From a virus, in IMG/VR virus record IMGVR_UViG_3300050123_000024, positions 1 to 40,017 of that record: DNA of 40,017 bases. The stretch is one strand, 5' to 3'. Position 1 is the stretch's first letter. Each line of letters opens with the position of its first letter. The notes below the pieces were generated by a model that saw only the letters and a list, made by a program, of their open reading frames with translations, did not search any database and was not told where the DNA came from. The position numbers and the translations under genes were made by a program. Positions 29,916 to 38,923 of the stretch are shown here, one piece after another.

Positions 29916-30110
29916 GTGCAATGTCCGTACAACCGTAAGTCAACAAAATATGTTAAACAATACAAGAATGACTTAATAAATGAAGATACTGGAATTATAC
30001 AAGGTTGCGAAGAAGTAGTGGTTGAAGAATACACGCTCATGAACTGTTTACAGAGTTCATGTGGAGTATACTATAATGGAAAGTGTCATTATAATCAGGA
30101 GGTGTTTTAA
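29916..30110 (+). CDS. Small Cys-rich protein (moron gene), 64 aa
   Basis: GTG 29916 is preferred over GTG 29907, which touches the AAGGAGG site. The product has CPYNRKSTK, CEEVVVEEYTLMNC and CGVYYNGKCHYN, a likely zinc site. Function unknown. Confidence 0.55.
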   Translation: MQCPYNRKSTKYVKQYKNDLINEDTGIIQGCEEVVVEEYTLMNCLQSSCGVYYNGKCHYNQEVF

Positions 30111-30286
30111 TGAATTGTTCAGTATGTGGTAATCCTCTCCGTGTTCTCAGTGGTGGCAATAAGACAACAGAAGGTACAACAGATATCACTATGGTGCATA
30201 TATGGGGTTGCATGAATGAGAAGTGTAAAAATAAAATGATCGAGCAAAGTCGCAGTGAAAATATACAAGAATCATTTAAGGGGTGA
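30110..30286 (+). CDS. Zinc-ribbon protein (moron gene), 58 aa
   Basis: CSVCGNPLRV and GCMNEKCKN form a four-Cys zinc ribbon. It overlaps the previous gene (TAATG) and has AGGAGG upstream. Small zinc ribbons of this form are common in phage genomes. Function unknown. Confidence 0.6.
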   Translation: MNCSVCGNPLRVLSGGNKTTEGTTDITMVHIWGCMNEKCKNKMIEQSRSENIQESFKG

Positions 30287-30290
30287 CAAC

Positions 30291-30536
30291 ATGAAATATA
30301 GAAAGAAACCAGTAGTGATAGAAGCTTTCCAATGGATAAATAAACCTTGTTTTCCAAAAGGGTTTGAAGAATTACACCCTATTGCAAAGATAACCGATAA
30401 TGAAAAACTAGCTATTGAAACACTTGAAGGTATTATAACCGCAAGCGATGGAGATTGGATTATTAAAGGTGTGAACGGTGAATTTTATCCTTGCAAAGAG
30501 GACATTTTTTGGAAAACTTATGAAATAGCAGAATAA
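30291..30536 (+). CDS. Conserved phage protein of the MKYRKKPVVIEAFQW family, 81 aa
   Basis: Start ATG 30291 after GGGGTGA. It begins with MKYRKKPVVIEAFQW and ends with GDWIIKGVNGEFYPCKEDIF, a signature of a small family found in very many phages. The family has no firmly known function to me. It is part of the second moron group, ending at a terminator. Confidence 0.8.
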   Translation: MKYRKKPVVIEAFQWINKPCFPKGFEELHPIAKITDNEKLAIETLEGIITASDGDWIIKGVNGEFYPCKEDIFWKTYEIAE

Positions 30537-30549
30537 TCTAACTTATTAT

Positions 30550-30575
30550 AAGCACTCTTAACAGGGTGCTTTTCT
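30550..30575 (+). terminator. Terminator after the second moron group
   Basis: AAGCACTC (30550-30557), loop TTAACA, GGGTGCTT (30564-30571), then TTC. It differs from the 29861 terminator only in the loop, and the pair brackets the second moron group. Confidence 0.85.
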
Positions 30576-30627
30576 TATGTAGAAAAATATCGCTTAAGTA
30601 GCGTAAAAACGAGAGGAAGATATAAAA

Positions 30628-31398
30628 ATGGATGAAAATTTAAACCCTAGCGAGGGACAAGAGGCAATCGTAGAGCCTCAAATAGATGTACAGGATACAG
30701 GCGTTAAAGATTCACAAGTCGCCGATGTGAAACCAGTACAATCGCAAGAAGACAATGCCAAGTATGCTGATGTGAGAAGAAAAACCGAATCAGAAACAAA
30801 AGACAAAATGATTAAAGAAATGTATGGTGATTCTCATAACATTAATACATACGCAGAGTATCAAAACGCAATTAAAACACAAAAGGAAACCGAGGAAAAC
30901 GCAAAATTTCAAGAAGAAACAGGGGTTAATCCTGACAAGATGAAACCAATGTTTGAACAATGGAAGAAGAGTGACCCCGATTTCCAAGAATTAAGTAACA
31001 TGCGCCAAGAAAAGAACTTAAGCAAAGAACTTGAAAACTTAAACAGCGAGCTAAAAGAGAATGGCGTTGATATTCAATTAAAAGATTTGTCAAGTGAGGA
31101 AATCAACAAGATACCAAATGTGGCTAAAGTAACCGAATATGTGACAAAAGGTCACAGTTTGGCTGATTCTTTTTGGTTAGCTAATAAAAAAGACATCATG
31201 ACAAAACAGGCACAGGCAGCGCAGCAGGACACGATCAAGAAAATAGCGGCTAATGGAGCAAGTTCCCCCGGCTCGCTAAGTGGCGGAGAATCGTCAGTGA
31301 CTTACACGATGGATCAGATAAACGCAATGTCACAGTCAGACATAAACAAAAACTACGGTGCTGTAATGGCATCAATAAAAAATATGAAAAGAGGATGA
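30628..31398 (+). CDS. Scaffolding protein
   Basis: The 256-residue protein is strongly charged and helical (MKPMFEQWKKSDPDFQE, then a coiled coil KELENLNSELKENG), with Asn/Gln-rich ends and a basic tail MKRG. This pattern and position before the coat protein fit phage scaffolds that guide prohead assembly. Sequence similarity between scaffolds is low, so position carries the call. Confidence 0.75.
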   Translation: MDENLNPSEGQEAIVEPQIDVQDTGVKDSQVADVKPVQSQEDNAKYADVRRKTESETKDKMIKEMYGDSHNINTYAEYQNAIKTQKETEENAKFQEETGVNPDKMKPMFEQWKKSDPDFQELSNMRQEKNLSKELENLNSELKENGVDIQLKDLSSEEINKIPNVAKVTEYVTKGHSLADSFWLANKKDIMTKQAQAAQQDTIKKIAANGASSPGSLSGGESSVTYTMDQINAMSQSDINKNYGAVMASIKNMKRG

Positions 31399-31404
31399 TA
31401 ATAA

Positions 31405-32244
31405 ATGAGTACAGCTAATTTCGTACCTAAAATTTGGGCAGCAACAATAATGAGAACTTTAGAGGACAACCTCATAGCAAGAAAGATTTGCAACACTACC
31501 TATACAGGAACTATAAAAACCAAAGGTGATGCAGTTTACTTTGATGGACTAGCAGACCCTACAATATCTCCATACACAGGTGCAACAATATCATATGAGA
31601 ACCTACAGGACAGTAGGATTACGCTGTTAGTAGATACGGCTGATATGTTCGCTTTTAAAGTTGGAGATATTGAAAAGGTTCAAGCAGAACTTGACCTTAA
31701 AGGTTCACAAGCACAAAGGGCAGCATATGGGCTTAAAAAGGCGTGTGATACATCAATCATGGGATTATACACAGGCGCAGGAAAGATAGTAACAGCAGCA
31801 ACAATCACGACTGCCAATGTTCTTTCTGTAATAGGAAGTTTTCAACAGTTATTACAAGAATCAAACGTTCCGGAATCCGAAATGTGGACGGTAATACCAC
31901 CTTGGCTACAATTAAAGTTAAAACTAGCAGGAGTAAAATTCCAAATTAAAAACGGTATCAACGAAACCGGAAGTATACTTTGGACTGACGAGTTGGGATT
32001 TGACATGTATGTTACCAACCAAGTTGTTAACACCGGAACAGTAGCGGTTCCAATTTCACAGATAATGGCAGGAAGTAAGAACGCCATAGCATTTGCAGAC
32101 CAAATTACCGAAACCGAGGATTTGAGACTTATTGAAACATTTGACACAGCTGTTCGAGGTCTTCACACTTACGGTAAAAAGATAGTTAAACCTTTAGAAC
32201 TTGTTTCGGGCGCATTAACGTTCGGAGCAGAAACATTAATATAA
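31405..32244 (+). CDS. Major capsid (coat) protein, P22-like
   Basis: The 279-residue protein starts FVPKIWAATIMRTLEDN and has GDAVYFDGLADPTI and DTADMFAFKVGDIEKVQ, the pattern of the P22 coat-type (HK97 fold) capsid proteins of Firmicute phages. It is smaller than P22 gp5 (430). It follows the scaffold gene by 6 bases. A weak hairpin after it would lower transcription of the following genes relative to the coat. Confidence 0.88.
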   Translation: MSTANFVPKIWAATIMRTLEDNLIARKICNTTYTGTIKTKGDAVYFDGLADPTISPYTGATISYENLQDSRITLLVDTADMFAFKVGDIEKVQAELDLKGSQAQRAAYGLKKACDTSIMGLYTGAGKIVTAATITTANVLSVIGSFQQLLQESNVPESEMWTVIPPWLQLKLKLAGVKFQIKNGINETGSILWTDELGFDMYVTNQVVNTGTVAVPISQIMAGSKNAIAFADQITETEDLRLIETFDTAVRGLHTYGKKIVKPLELVSGALTFGAETLI

Positions 32245-32252
32245 CCAATAAC

Positions 32253-32271
32253 GAGGGGTGAAATTCCCCTC
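32253..32271 (+). terminator. Attenuating hairpin after the coat gene
   Basis: GAGGGG (32253-32258), loop TGAAATT, CCCCTC (32266-32271), followed by TAATTT. With no real T run, it may stabilise the coat mRNA end or attenuate transcription. Confidence 0.5.
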
Positions 32272-32299
32272 TAATTTAAAATTGAGAGGATGATAAACC

Positions 32300-32707
32300 A
32301 TGGCAGCAGGAGCAGGAATAGTAGTAACTAATATATCGGTAGTAAGAGGTACACCCATAGATGTATCTGTGTCACAAATGACAGCAGCAACAAACGCTGG
32401 AATCAATACAGCGGATAACGACTTTTTCACAATTACAACACCCGCCAACGATCAAAAGATAGTTATTTTAGTTAACAACGGCACAGGCGCAACAATCACA
32501 GCTTATATTAAGAATGGTGGGATGTGGGCTTCGGTTGGAGATTCCGCAACGCAAACCATCGTAACAGGAAAAACTTACGCATGGACAATTGACAGTGCGA
32601 AGTACAAAACCGCAGCAGGAACAATTATAGTTATGCTTACAAATGCAAACGCAGTAGCTTTGAGCGCATCAGCAAAAGCAAATGTAACTTGTTTACTATT
32701 AGGCTAA
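32300..32707 (+). CDS. Putative capsid decoration/head protein, 135 aa
   Basis: The sequence is beta-rich and Ala/Thr/Val-rich with no charge clusters (TVTNISVVRGTPI-like strands, INTADNDFFTITTPAND). It directly follows the coat gene, which is the usual place of head decoration proteins. Family not named. Confidence 0.55.
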   Translation: MAAGAGIVVTNISVVRGTPIDVSVSQMTAATNAGINTADNDFFTITTPANDQKIVILVNNGTGATITAYIKNGGMWASVGDSATQTIVTGKTYAWTIDSAKYKTAAGTIIVMLTNANAVALSASAKANVTCLLLG

Positions 32708-32714
32708 TAGATGG

Positions 32715-32742
32715 GGGACTTTAATTAGTCCCTTTTCTTTTT
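32715..32742 (+). terminator. Intrinsic terminator after the head genes
   Basis: GGGACT (32715-32720), loop TTAATT, AGTCCC (32727-32732), then TTTTCTTTTT. It is a strong terminator form, in the middle of the late genes, so downstream expression may need antitermination or partial readthrough. Confidence 0.85.
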
Positions 32743-32752
32743 AAGGAGCATT

Positions 32753-33019
32753 ATGAAATTTTACGGAAATCCAAACGAATTAGTAGTAAATAGAAGAAAA
32801 ATAAATGGAGTAATTAAAAATATACCGTTATTTACCTTTAACGAAAAAGGCGAATATGAAACAGTTGATGAAAAACTAATCGAGAAACTTAAACAACACT
32901 TTAAATATGATGAGAAACACTGTAAGAAATGTGACTTTACTTGTGAAAATCAAGGGGAATTGCTATCTCATTACCGAATTTCCCATAACAGTAGTAGTAA
33001 AAACATAAAAAAGAGGTGA
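32753..33019 (+). CDS. Protein with a C2H2-type zinc finger, 88 aa
   Basis: AAGGAGC precedes the ATG. The C-terminus has C-KK-C, 12 residues, H-YRIS-H (CKKCDFT...SHYRISH), a classical C2H2 spacing that is rare in bacteria and phages. The N-terminal part is beta-rich. Position between capsid and connector genes suggests a structural or head-completion role. Confidence 0.65.
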   Translation: MKFYGNPNELVVNRRKINGVIKNIPLFTFNEKGEYETVDEKLIEKLKQHFKYDEKHCKKCDFTCENQGELLSHYRISHNSSSKNIKKR

Positions 33020-33023
33020 TATT

Positions 33024-33935
33024 ATGAAAACTAAGGGCGATTGTTTAGCCCTTTATTTATCTTACATTGATGAATACAGTAAAAAAGGCGTAGCACTTCC
33101 CATAACCAAAAATGCAGACTATAGGAGCAAATTCTCCTTTTTCCTCAATGAGGCTCAGGTGTACGTAGCTTCACTAATCAAAATACCCGCAGTATTCACA
33201 GTGACACAATACCCCGTGCCTAATCAGTTGGGACTACTTCAAGGGTTCGAAGCAGTTCAATACCTCCCGGGTACGCCTAAAATTTTAACCGCCACAGGCA
33301 CAAAGTCGTATTACTTAGAGCTGGACAACGTAGGAACGGTCACAATCGCCATAAACGGTGTAACAACATCAACCTTGACTAATACCCTAAAGAGACAGTT
33401 CACAGCGTATAAGGGCAATATAGGCGCAACCTCAACTGATATAGTAACAATAACCTTCACGGGTTTATATCCTTACAATATCCGAAACACTGCTTTATAC
33501 GGCTATGCGTTTCCTTTGGATACAGACGTGCCAGATTATAAGTCTATGTTGATCTATGATATGCCGTCAGACTTTATGAGTTTCGATATTACAATGTTAC
33601 AATCAGACCCACGCTGTTATCAAGCATATTTGGGCTATAAATGGGATATACGCAAAAAGATTTTATTAGGCTACTATGATAAAGGCAGTTATAACATATA
33701 CTACTTTGCATACCCTACAACCATTCTGCCGACAGACCTCGACAGCGTTTTAATGAGTGTAGAGGATAAAGCAATAGATTTAGTAGTTTTGCAAGCAGGA
33801 ATCATGGCAACAGCGGCAGACAATCCAAGTCTTTCAAGTTGGCTAAGGTCATTGTATATCGAGAAGGTACAGAATGTCACGCAATCGGCAACCGTCTCAG
33901 AAACAGTTGTGCAAACTGTGTATAGTATGCTATAA
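33024..33935 (+). CDS. Probable head-to-tail adaptor/connector protein, 303 aa
   Basis: The N-terminus has FSFFLNEAQVYVASLIKIP, a helix bundle like that of gp4-like adaptors that sit under the portal. A central Ig-like or beta-rich region (TKSYYLELDNVGTVTIAING) follows, then a helical C-terminus. The function is inferred from the P22-like gene order. Confidence 0.6.
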   Translation: MKTKGDCLALYLSYIDEYSKKGVALPITKNADYRSKFSFFLNEAQVYVASLIKIPAVFTVTQYPVPNQLGLLQGFEAVQYLPGTPKILTATGTKSYYLELDNVGTVTIAINGVTTSTLTNTLKRQFTAYKGNIGATSTDIVTITFTGLYPYNIRNTALYGYAFPLDTDVPDYKSMLIYDMPSDFMSFDITMLQSDPRCYQAYLGYKWDIRKKILLGYYDKGSYNIYYFAYPTTILPTDLDSVLMSVEDKAIDLVVLQAGIMATAADNPSLSSWLRSLYIEKVQNVTQSATVSETVVQTVYSML

Positions 33936-34031
33936 TATAGGGGTGAGATAGCCTCTGCAGGGCAACAAGGCAGTTTTCCGAACTGCTTTCTCACTATAAT
34001 ATTTCGGATATACTACGGAGGTATAATTTTT
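33936..34031 (+). other. Structured leader of the HNH gene
   Basis: GTGAGA (about 33944) can pair with TCTCAC (33989-33994), enclosing a GCAGTT/AACTGC hairpin (33970-33986). The region has no ORF. It does not show the conserved core of a group I intron. Confidence 0.4.
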
Positions 34032-34802
34032 ATGGAACAAACTAAAGTATGTAAAGAATGTAAGCAAGAATTCCCGAGAACATTAGAATATTTTTTTGCA
34101 GAATTAAAAGTGTTAGATGGTTTGGATGGTATATGTAAAAGTTGTTCTAGAAAGCGACGAACTGAGTACGCTAAAATATACGCAGAACGAAGAAAAGCAT
34201 ATATAATAGTATACAATGAAACACATAAAATCGAACGGTCAATGCACCATAAACAATACTATTCAGATAACAAAGAACATATTGTGAAAAACTCAAAACA
34301 ATATCGCGAAGAACATAAAGAAATAATAAAAGAAAAAAATAAAATATATAACACAAAAAATAAGGATAGGATAGCCAAGACTGTTAAAATTAATCACGAT
34401 TTAAACAAAAATAAAATAGATAAATACTTAAAACAGTACGCCTCGGAAAATAAAGAACAATTTAGAATGTATAGCCATAATAGAAAAGCAAGAGAATCAC
34501 TGCTAGAAAGTACTTTAACGGTAGAACAATGGGGATCTACAAAACAGCACTTTGATAACAAATGTGCATATTGTGGTAAAGAATCAAAATTAGAACAAGA
34601 ACATTTTATAGCACTTATTAGTAAAGGAGAATATACTCACAACAATATTATACCTGCATGTAAAAGTTGTAATTGCAGTAAAAATAGTAAAGATTTTTTT
34701 GAATGGTATCCTAAATACGAATTTTATAATAAAAAAAGAGAAACTAAAATACTTAAATATTTAAACTATAGTAATAAAACACAACAATTAACATTTACCT
34801 AA
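34032..34802 (+). CDS. HNH homing-type endonuclease, 256 aa
   Basis: The N-terminus has CKECKQEFPRTLEYFF and CKSCSRKRR, a zinc-ribbon; the middle is lysine- and asparagine-rich and coiled; the C-terminus is an HNH domain: CAYCGKES, QEHFIALISKG, NNIIPACKSCNCSKNSKDFFEWY. Base use is more A+T-rich than its neighbours, typical of recently acquired homing nucleases. Inserted between adaptor and hub genes, which are adjacent in related phages. Confidence 0.85.
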   Translation: MEQTKVCKECKQEFPRTLEYFFAELKVLDGLDGICKSCSRKRRTEYAKIYAERRKAYIIVYNETHKIERSMHHKQYYSDNKEHIVKNSKQYREEHKEIIKEKNKIYNTKNKDRIAKTVKINHDLNKNKIDKYLKQYASENKEQFRMYSHNRKARESLLESTLTVEQWGSTKQHFDNKCAYCGKESKLEQEHFIALISKGEYTHNNIIPACKSCNCSKNSKDFFEWYPKYEFYNKKRETKILKYLNYSNKTQQLTFT

Positions 34803-34843
34803 CGGTAAGTGTTTTTATGTCTAATTTTAAGGAGGTGGTTAAG

Positions 34844-35149
34844 TTGTACATAGCCCCCAAAAGCATAGCAGCCCCAAGGTCACCACAAATCAAATTTACC
34901 CCAAATAATACGCTAGATGGAGGCGTGGACTATGTAAATAAGGAATGGAAAATATCAGCTAATAAAACAAGTAAGGCTCTAAACGTATGGTATTTAAATG
35001 GAGAACTCAGCAAGAGAATTGGACAAGACCTATTAAACTACATCGGAAGCCAACCCATCATAAGTTCATATAAGTTTTTGTTTAAAGATAAAATTATCGT
35101 ACACTATGGCGATAAATTACTGGAAATAGAAGGAGAAAATAATGGCTAA
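34844..35149 (+). CDS. Tail hub protein, N-terminal fragment (split gene)
   Basis: TTG 34844 has AAGGAGG eight bases upstream; ATG 34817 lacks a site. Residues IAPKSIAAPRSPQIKFTPN, then GGVDYVNKEWKISANKTSKAL and DYLNYI-like parts, are the N-terminus I associate with clostridial gp10-like hub proteins. The frame ends after KLLEIEGENNG, whereas the family continues into the region now at residue 243 of the 761-residue protein. It is therefore one half of a split hub gene, overlapping the next gene by 8 bases. Confidence 0.65.
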   Translation: MYIAPKSIAAPRSPQIKFTPNNTLDGGVDYVNKEWKISANKTSKALNVWYLNGELSKRIGQDLLNYIGSQPIISSYKFLFKDKIIVHYGDKLLEIEGENNG

Positions 35150-35531
35150 TAACATGTCAAATTACCTAGAAAATGCTTTAATAAACGCAGTTTTAAGAAA
35201 TATTCCATATACACCGCCCGCAGTAGTATATCTAGCACTATATACAACAGACCCTACTGACGCAGATGTAGGTACGGAATCAGTCTTAGGAGCATACGCA
35301 AGGCAACCATCCGCATACGTAGCACCCACTAATGGCGTAACAACAAACTCCGCAGATATAACCTACCCTGTTGTAACCTCGGGTTCTGCAACAATAACAC
35401 ATATCGGGGTACGAGATGCCCTAACAGTAGGGAATCTTTTATTTTACGGACCGCTTATAACGACAAGAGCATTGATAACCGATAATCAACTTGTCTTTAA
35501 AGCAGGGCAAATATCCGTTACTTTAGATTAG
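35142..35531 (+). CDS. Phage tail fibre-associated protein, 129 aa
   Basis: The sequence YLENALINAVLRNIPY, VVYLALYTTDPTDAD and TITHIGVRDA-like, ending ISVTLD, is a common small family annotated as phage tail fibre protein. It is probably a beta-sandwich protein of the tail tip. Here it lies inside the split hub gene. Confidence 0.75.
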   Translation: MANNMSNYLENALINAVLRNIPYTPPAVVYLALYTTDPTDADVGTESVLGAYARQPSAYVAPTNGVTTNSADITYPVVTSGSATITHIGVRDALTVGNLLFYGPLITTRALITDNQLVFKAGQISVTLD

Positions 35532-35542
35532 AGGTGATATAA

Positions 35543-37828
35543 ATGTCACAATTAATAAATAATTTAGTTACTAATGGATTTTTTGTCAGTGGTACGACAG
35601 GGTGGCTCCCAGCGGCATCAACTTTATCTGTAGCAGGAAATATATTGTCAGTAACTGGGAACGGTGCTAATTCAACTTCTTATACTTATTACAGAGATAT
35701 ATCTAAACTTTTTATTCAAAATCATAAGTATTATTTTAAAGCCAACATAATGGTTACTAACCCAAATTGTACAAGCATACAATTGACTATAGGGACAAAT
35801 GGTGCTCCTGTAAATAACTTATCAAACCCAGTACAAAATCAGCAATATACCTTAAGTGGCATTTGGATAGCAGATGCAGCTAATAATGGCTTACAACTTG
35901 ATATTAGAATCATAAATCGTTATATTGATGCCGCCACCGCAAATGGGAAAGTAATGCAAGTACAACAAGTCTTTGTACTTGACCTTACAGCAAGATATGG
36001 AACAGGTAACGAACCCACACAAGCATGGTGTGACGCTAATATCACCCCTGTTGGCTTAGAATGGTATGTAACTACAACCCTTATCGAATCATCGGCAAAT
36101 ATTTCATCGTCAGCAACGTTGACAGCAGAAACAAAGTTGATAACAATAATACAAGCTAGTGCTAATTTAAGCGGAAATTCAGAATTGACAGCAGACACAA
36201 TTGTAAAAATAGTAACAATAGCTTTAGCCAGTGCTACAATAACAGCTACAGCAACAATGACCGCTAATGCTTACAAATACAAAGTAATCCTAACAGGGTT
36301 AACCACGGACAAAGGGAACTTTTTTAAATTTAACAGCAATCTATATTATATTCATCATGGTGGAATGTATGTTTACAATGGAGTAACCGCAACCGCAGTA
36401 ATACCGTACATACCCCTAACTATAATCAACCGTACCCCTACAGGTGGTGGCACAATAAACGAGCAATACAACCGTATAGGAGCAGGGTTTATCAATGCCT
36501 TCAACGGTACTGGTACAAATGTACCTTATACCTTGACAGACACAAATTTAGACGCAGCCGTGGCAGTCGCAAGTTATGACAGCGGTGTAACGTGGGACAA
36601 GATTGAAGGAGTAGACTTTACAGTAAACAGGACAACAGGAGTAGTAACATGGACGGCTATTCAGCCAATAGGGCAAAACAATATCCGTGTTAAAGCGTAC
36701 AAGACCGATACAGCCGCTTTAAACTCTATACTAGACTGTTTATATGCTATTCCATTTGGCGGGCAAAATGACAATCGTGTGTTCATCGGCGGTAATGGCA
36801 CAGGCTACTATTATTGGACAGGTATTTCAAGTGTGGGAGTAGACGCGACTTATTGGGCATACAACAATTACAACATAATAGGCAATTCAGACGAGAATAT
36901 CACAGGATTCGGCAAGCAATACGATATTCTTTGCATATTCAAGGAAAAGGAAATCTATGGCGAAAGTTATTACTTTGACGGAACAATAGGAGTGTTTAAT
37001 TCATTCCCTGTTAACTCTCAAATAGGTTGTGACTGCCCCGAAACGATACAAAACGTAAACAATAACTTAACATGGCTTAATTCAATGGGTGTTTATGTGC
37101 TTGTAGGGACGGCGGTGGAAAGCCAAAGAAATGTATTCCCGATAAGCAGGAATGTTAATCCTCAATTACTAAAGGAGACCAACTTGAAACTTGCTTCATC
37201 AGTGAATTTTGATGGCAAGTATTGGTTGTGTATCAACGATAAAGTTTACTTATGGGACTATACAATTTCACCTTATGTTGATACTGGAAACCCTGACAAG
37301 AGCGCGGAGCTACTCAGTTGGTGGTACTTTGACAACATCAACGCTTATTCATGGATTACGGAAGGACAAGATTTATATTACATTGATAGAGCAAGTGCCA
37401 AAATAGTAAAATTCCACACAACTTACGATAGTTCGCAGTTTTACGACTTCGGAATGGGCATTAACTCAGTTTACAAAGTGCCCGAGAGGGACTTCGGGGG
37501 AAGTATTTTCGAGTTTGATGTAATTGATGTGTGGGTTGACGTTCGAGGTGACACAAAGACAGCTTTTAACGTAACTTATTTTACTTCGGACGACCCCAAC
37601 GGAATAGCAGAAGATGAAGGAATTTCAGTAGGCTCATTTAGTTTGAAGAACTTTTCATTAAAAAACTTCACGCTAAGAGTGATGGGTAAAAAGACAACAT
37701 TCCCTCTTAGACCGAATGAGAAAAATATAAGTTTATTTGGTGTTGAGTTTGCTAACGATTTAGCAGGACGTGACATGAATATTTCAAATATAGTAATGTC
37801 TTATTTAATAAAGAAGAAAAAAAGATAG
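35543..37828 (+). CDS. Tail hub protein C-terminal part fused to an adhesin domain, 761 aa
   Basis: Residues 1-180 resemble a carbohydrate-binding module plus DLTARYGTGNEPTQAWCDANI (a phage fibre motif). Residues 181-242 are three repeats of about 23 residues with ASANLSGNSELTA-like units. From about 243 (YKVILTGLTTDKGNFFKFN) the sequence is that of the gp10-like hub, with INRTPTGGG, GAGFINAFNG, ITFGGQND-like and GFGKQYDILCIFKEKEIYG parts. So the protein is a hub with a new N-terminal adhesin. P22 gp10 holds tail needle and tailspikes. Confidence 0.75.
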   Translation: MSQLINNLVTNGFFVSGTTGWLPAASTLSVAGNILSVTGNGANSTSYTYYRDISKLFIQNHKYYFKANIMVTNPNCTSIQLTIGTNGAPVNNLSNPVQNQQYTLSGIWIADAANNGLQLDIRIINRYIDAATANGKVMQVQQVFVLDLTARYGTGNEPTQAWCDANITPVGLEWYVTTTLIESSANISSSATLTAETKLITIIQASANLSGNSELTADTIVKIVTIALASATITATATMTANAYKYKVILTGLTTDKGNFFKFNSNLYYIHHGGMYVYNGVTATAVIPYIPLTIINRTPTGGGTINEQYNRIGAGFINAFNGTGTNVPYTLTDTNLDAAVAVASYDSGVTWDKIEGVDFTVNRTTGVVTWTAIQPIGQNNIRVKAYKTDTAALNSILDCLYAIPFGGQNDNRVFIGGNGTGYYYWTGISSVGVDATYWAYNNYNIIGNSDENITGFGKQYDILCIFKEKEIYGESYYFDGTIGVFNSFPVNSQIGCDCPETIQNVNNNLTWLNSMGVYVLVGTAVESQRNVFPISRNVNPQLLKETNLKLASSVNFDGKYWLCINDKVYLWDYTISPYVDTGNPDKSAELLSWWYFDNINAYSWITEGQDLYYIDRASAKIVKFHTTYDSSQFYDFGMGINSVYKVPERDFGGSIFEFDVIDVWVDVRGDTKTAFNVTYFTSDDPNGIAEDEGISVGSFSLKNFSLKNFTLRVMGKKTTFPLRPNEKNISLFGVEFANDLAGRDMNISNIVMSYLIKKKKR

Positions 37829-37840
37829 AAGGAGGCTATT

Positions 37841-38905
37841 ATGCCAGACCCAAATTTAATTTACGACCCCCCAGAACAATGGGAAAACACAACAATATTT
37901 AAAGATAATCCAACTGATATAGAAGTAAGACCGATGTTTACAAGGATATTCACACAAATACAGACTTTCATCAACACAACTTTAATAGCGTGGATAAACA
38001 ACACGTTTACGACTAAAACAGACATAACAACTAACAGAAAGTTAGATTCAACAGGAAACTTCACAGGAACGCTAAACGGCGCCGCTATAACTTCAAGTGA
38101 CGCAGGATTAGCCGCAACGGTTACTGGACATTTGACTGATAGCACGTATCAATTAGCAACAGGAACAGGAACAGCAATAACATTAGCTATCTCAACTTTA
38201 ACAGATGGTTATGCTAAAACATTTGTTGTTAGTGCTAATAATAGTGGTAGTGCAACAACTATAAACGGAAAGCCACTTTACAAGCCAAACACCACTATTG
38301 CCCCAAACTTAACCGCAGGCAAAGCAGTAACGGTTTGGTATAACTTAGTAGGCAACTGTTTTTTTATCAAAGCTAGTGCAGAGGGCGATGCCGTTGCTGG
38401 CGATGTACTAGCGAGTAAAAAGTTTAGCAACGACACTGATGTTGGGTTATCGGGTTCTATGATTGACAGGGGAACGGTAAATATTACACCTAGCACCACA
38501 AATCAAGCTATTACAGATGGTAAACATAGTGGTAGCGGTGTTGTGTATGGTGACACGGACTTAATTGCAAGTAATATATTAAGTGGGGTGAACATATTTA
38601 ATGTAGTAGGAACCGCAACTATATCAAGTTTAGGTGGTAAAAAATATTTTAATGGAAGTGGAACAACTACAAGTGGTTCAGTATTAGTTGGAGCAACTGT
38701 TACTTTTAATATTAGATATGCAATTATTAAAATCGTTGACAGAGAATTTTATTTTAGTCTTTCGAAAAGCTCAACGAATATATATAATACCGATGACGGG
38801 GTTTATTGGCCCATTTTGAATTACACAACAGCTATAACTTTTAATCTTCCAGTAGCTAATGGAACATATGCAACTAAAACATATACCTATGAATATTTTG
38901 AGTAA
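37841..38905 (+). CDS. Tail fibre protein, 354 aa
   Basis: AAGGAGGC precedes the ATG. The N-terminus (DPNLIYDPPEQWENTTIF) would attach to the tail; the middle has repeated Thr/Ala/Gly segments; residues 185-245 have VLASKKFSNDTDVGLSGSMIDRG (split) and GKHSGSGVVYGD, a repeat typical of clostridial fibre proteins; the C-terminus is a beta-rich tip, probably host-binding. It is likely homotrimeric. Confidence 0.75.
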   Translation: MPDPNLIYDPPEQWENTTIFKDNPTDIEVRPMFTRIFTQIQTFINTTLIAWINNTFTTKTDITTNRKLDSTGNFTGTLNGAAITSSDAGLAATVTGHLTDSTYQLATGTGTAITLAISTLTDGYAKTFVVSANNSGSATTINGKPLYKPNTTIAPNLTAGKAVTVWYNLVGNCFFIKASAEGDAVAGDVLASKKFSNDTDVGLSGSMIDRGTVNITPSTTNQAITDGKHSGSGVVYGDTDLIASNILSGVNIFNVVGTATISSLGGKKYFNGSGTTTSGSVLVGATVTFNIRYAIIKIVDREFYFSLSKSSTNIYNTDDGVYWPILNYTTAITFNLPVANGTYATKTYTYEYFE

Positions 38906-38923
38906 AGAATGGAGGTCTTATAA

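Noticed and set aside
33936-34843. Group I intron carrying the HNH gene
   Set aside because: No P7/P3 core is seen and both flanks are complete gene ends, not one interrupted reading frame at this point.
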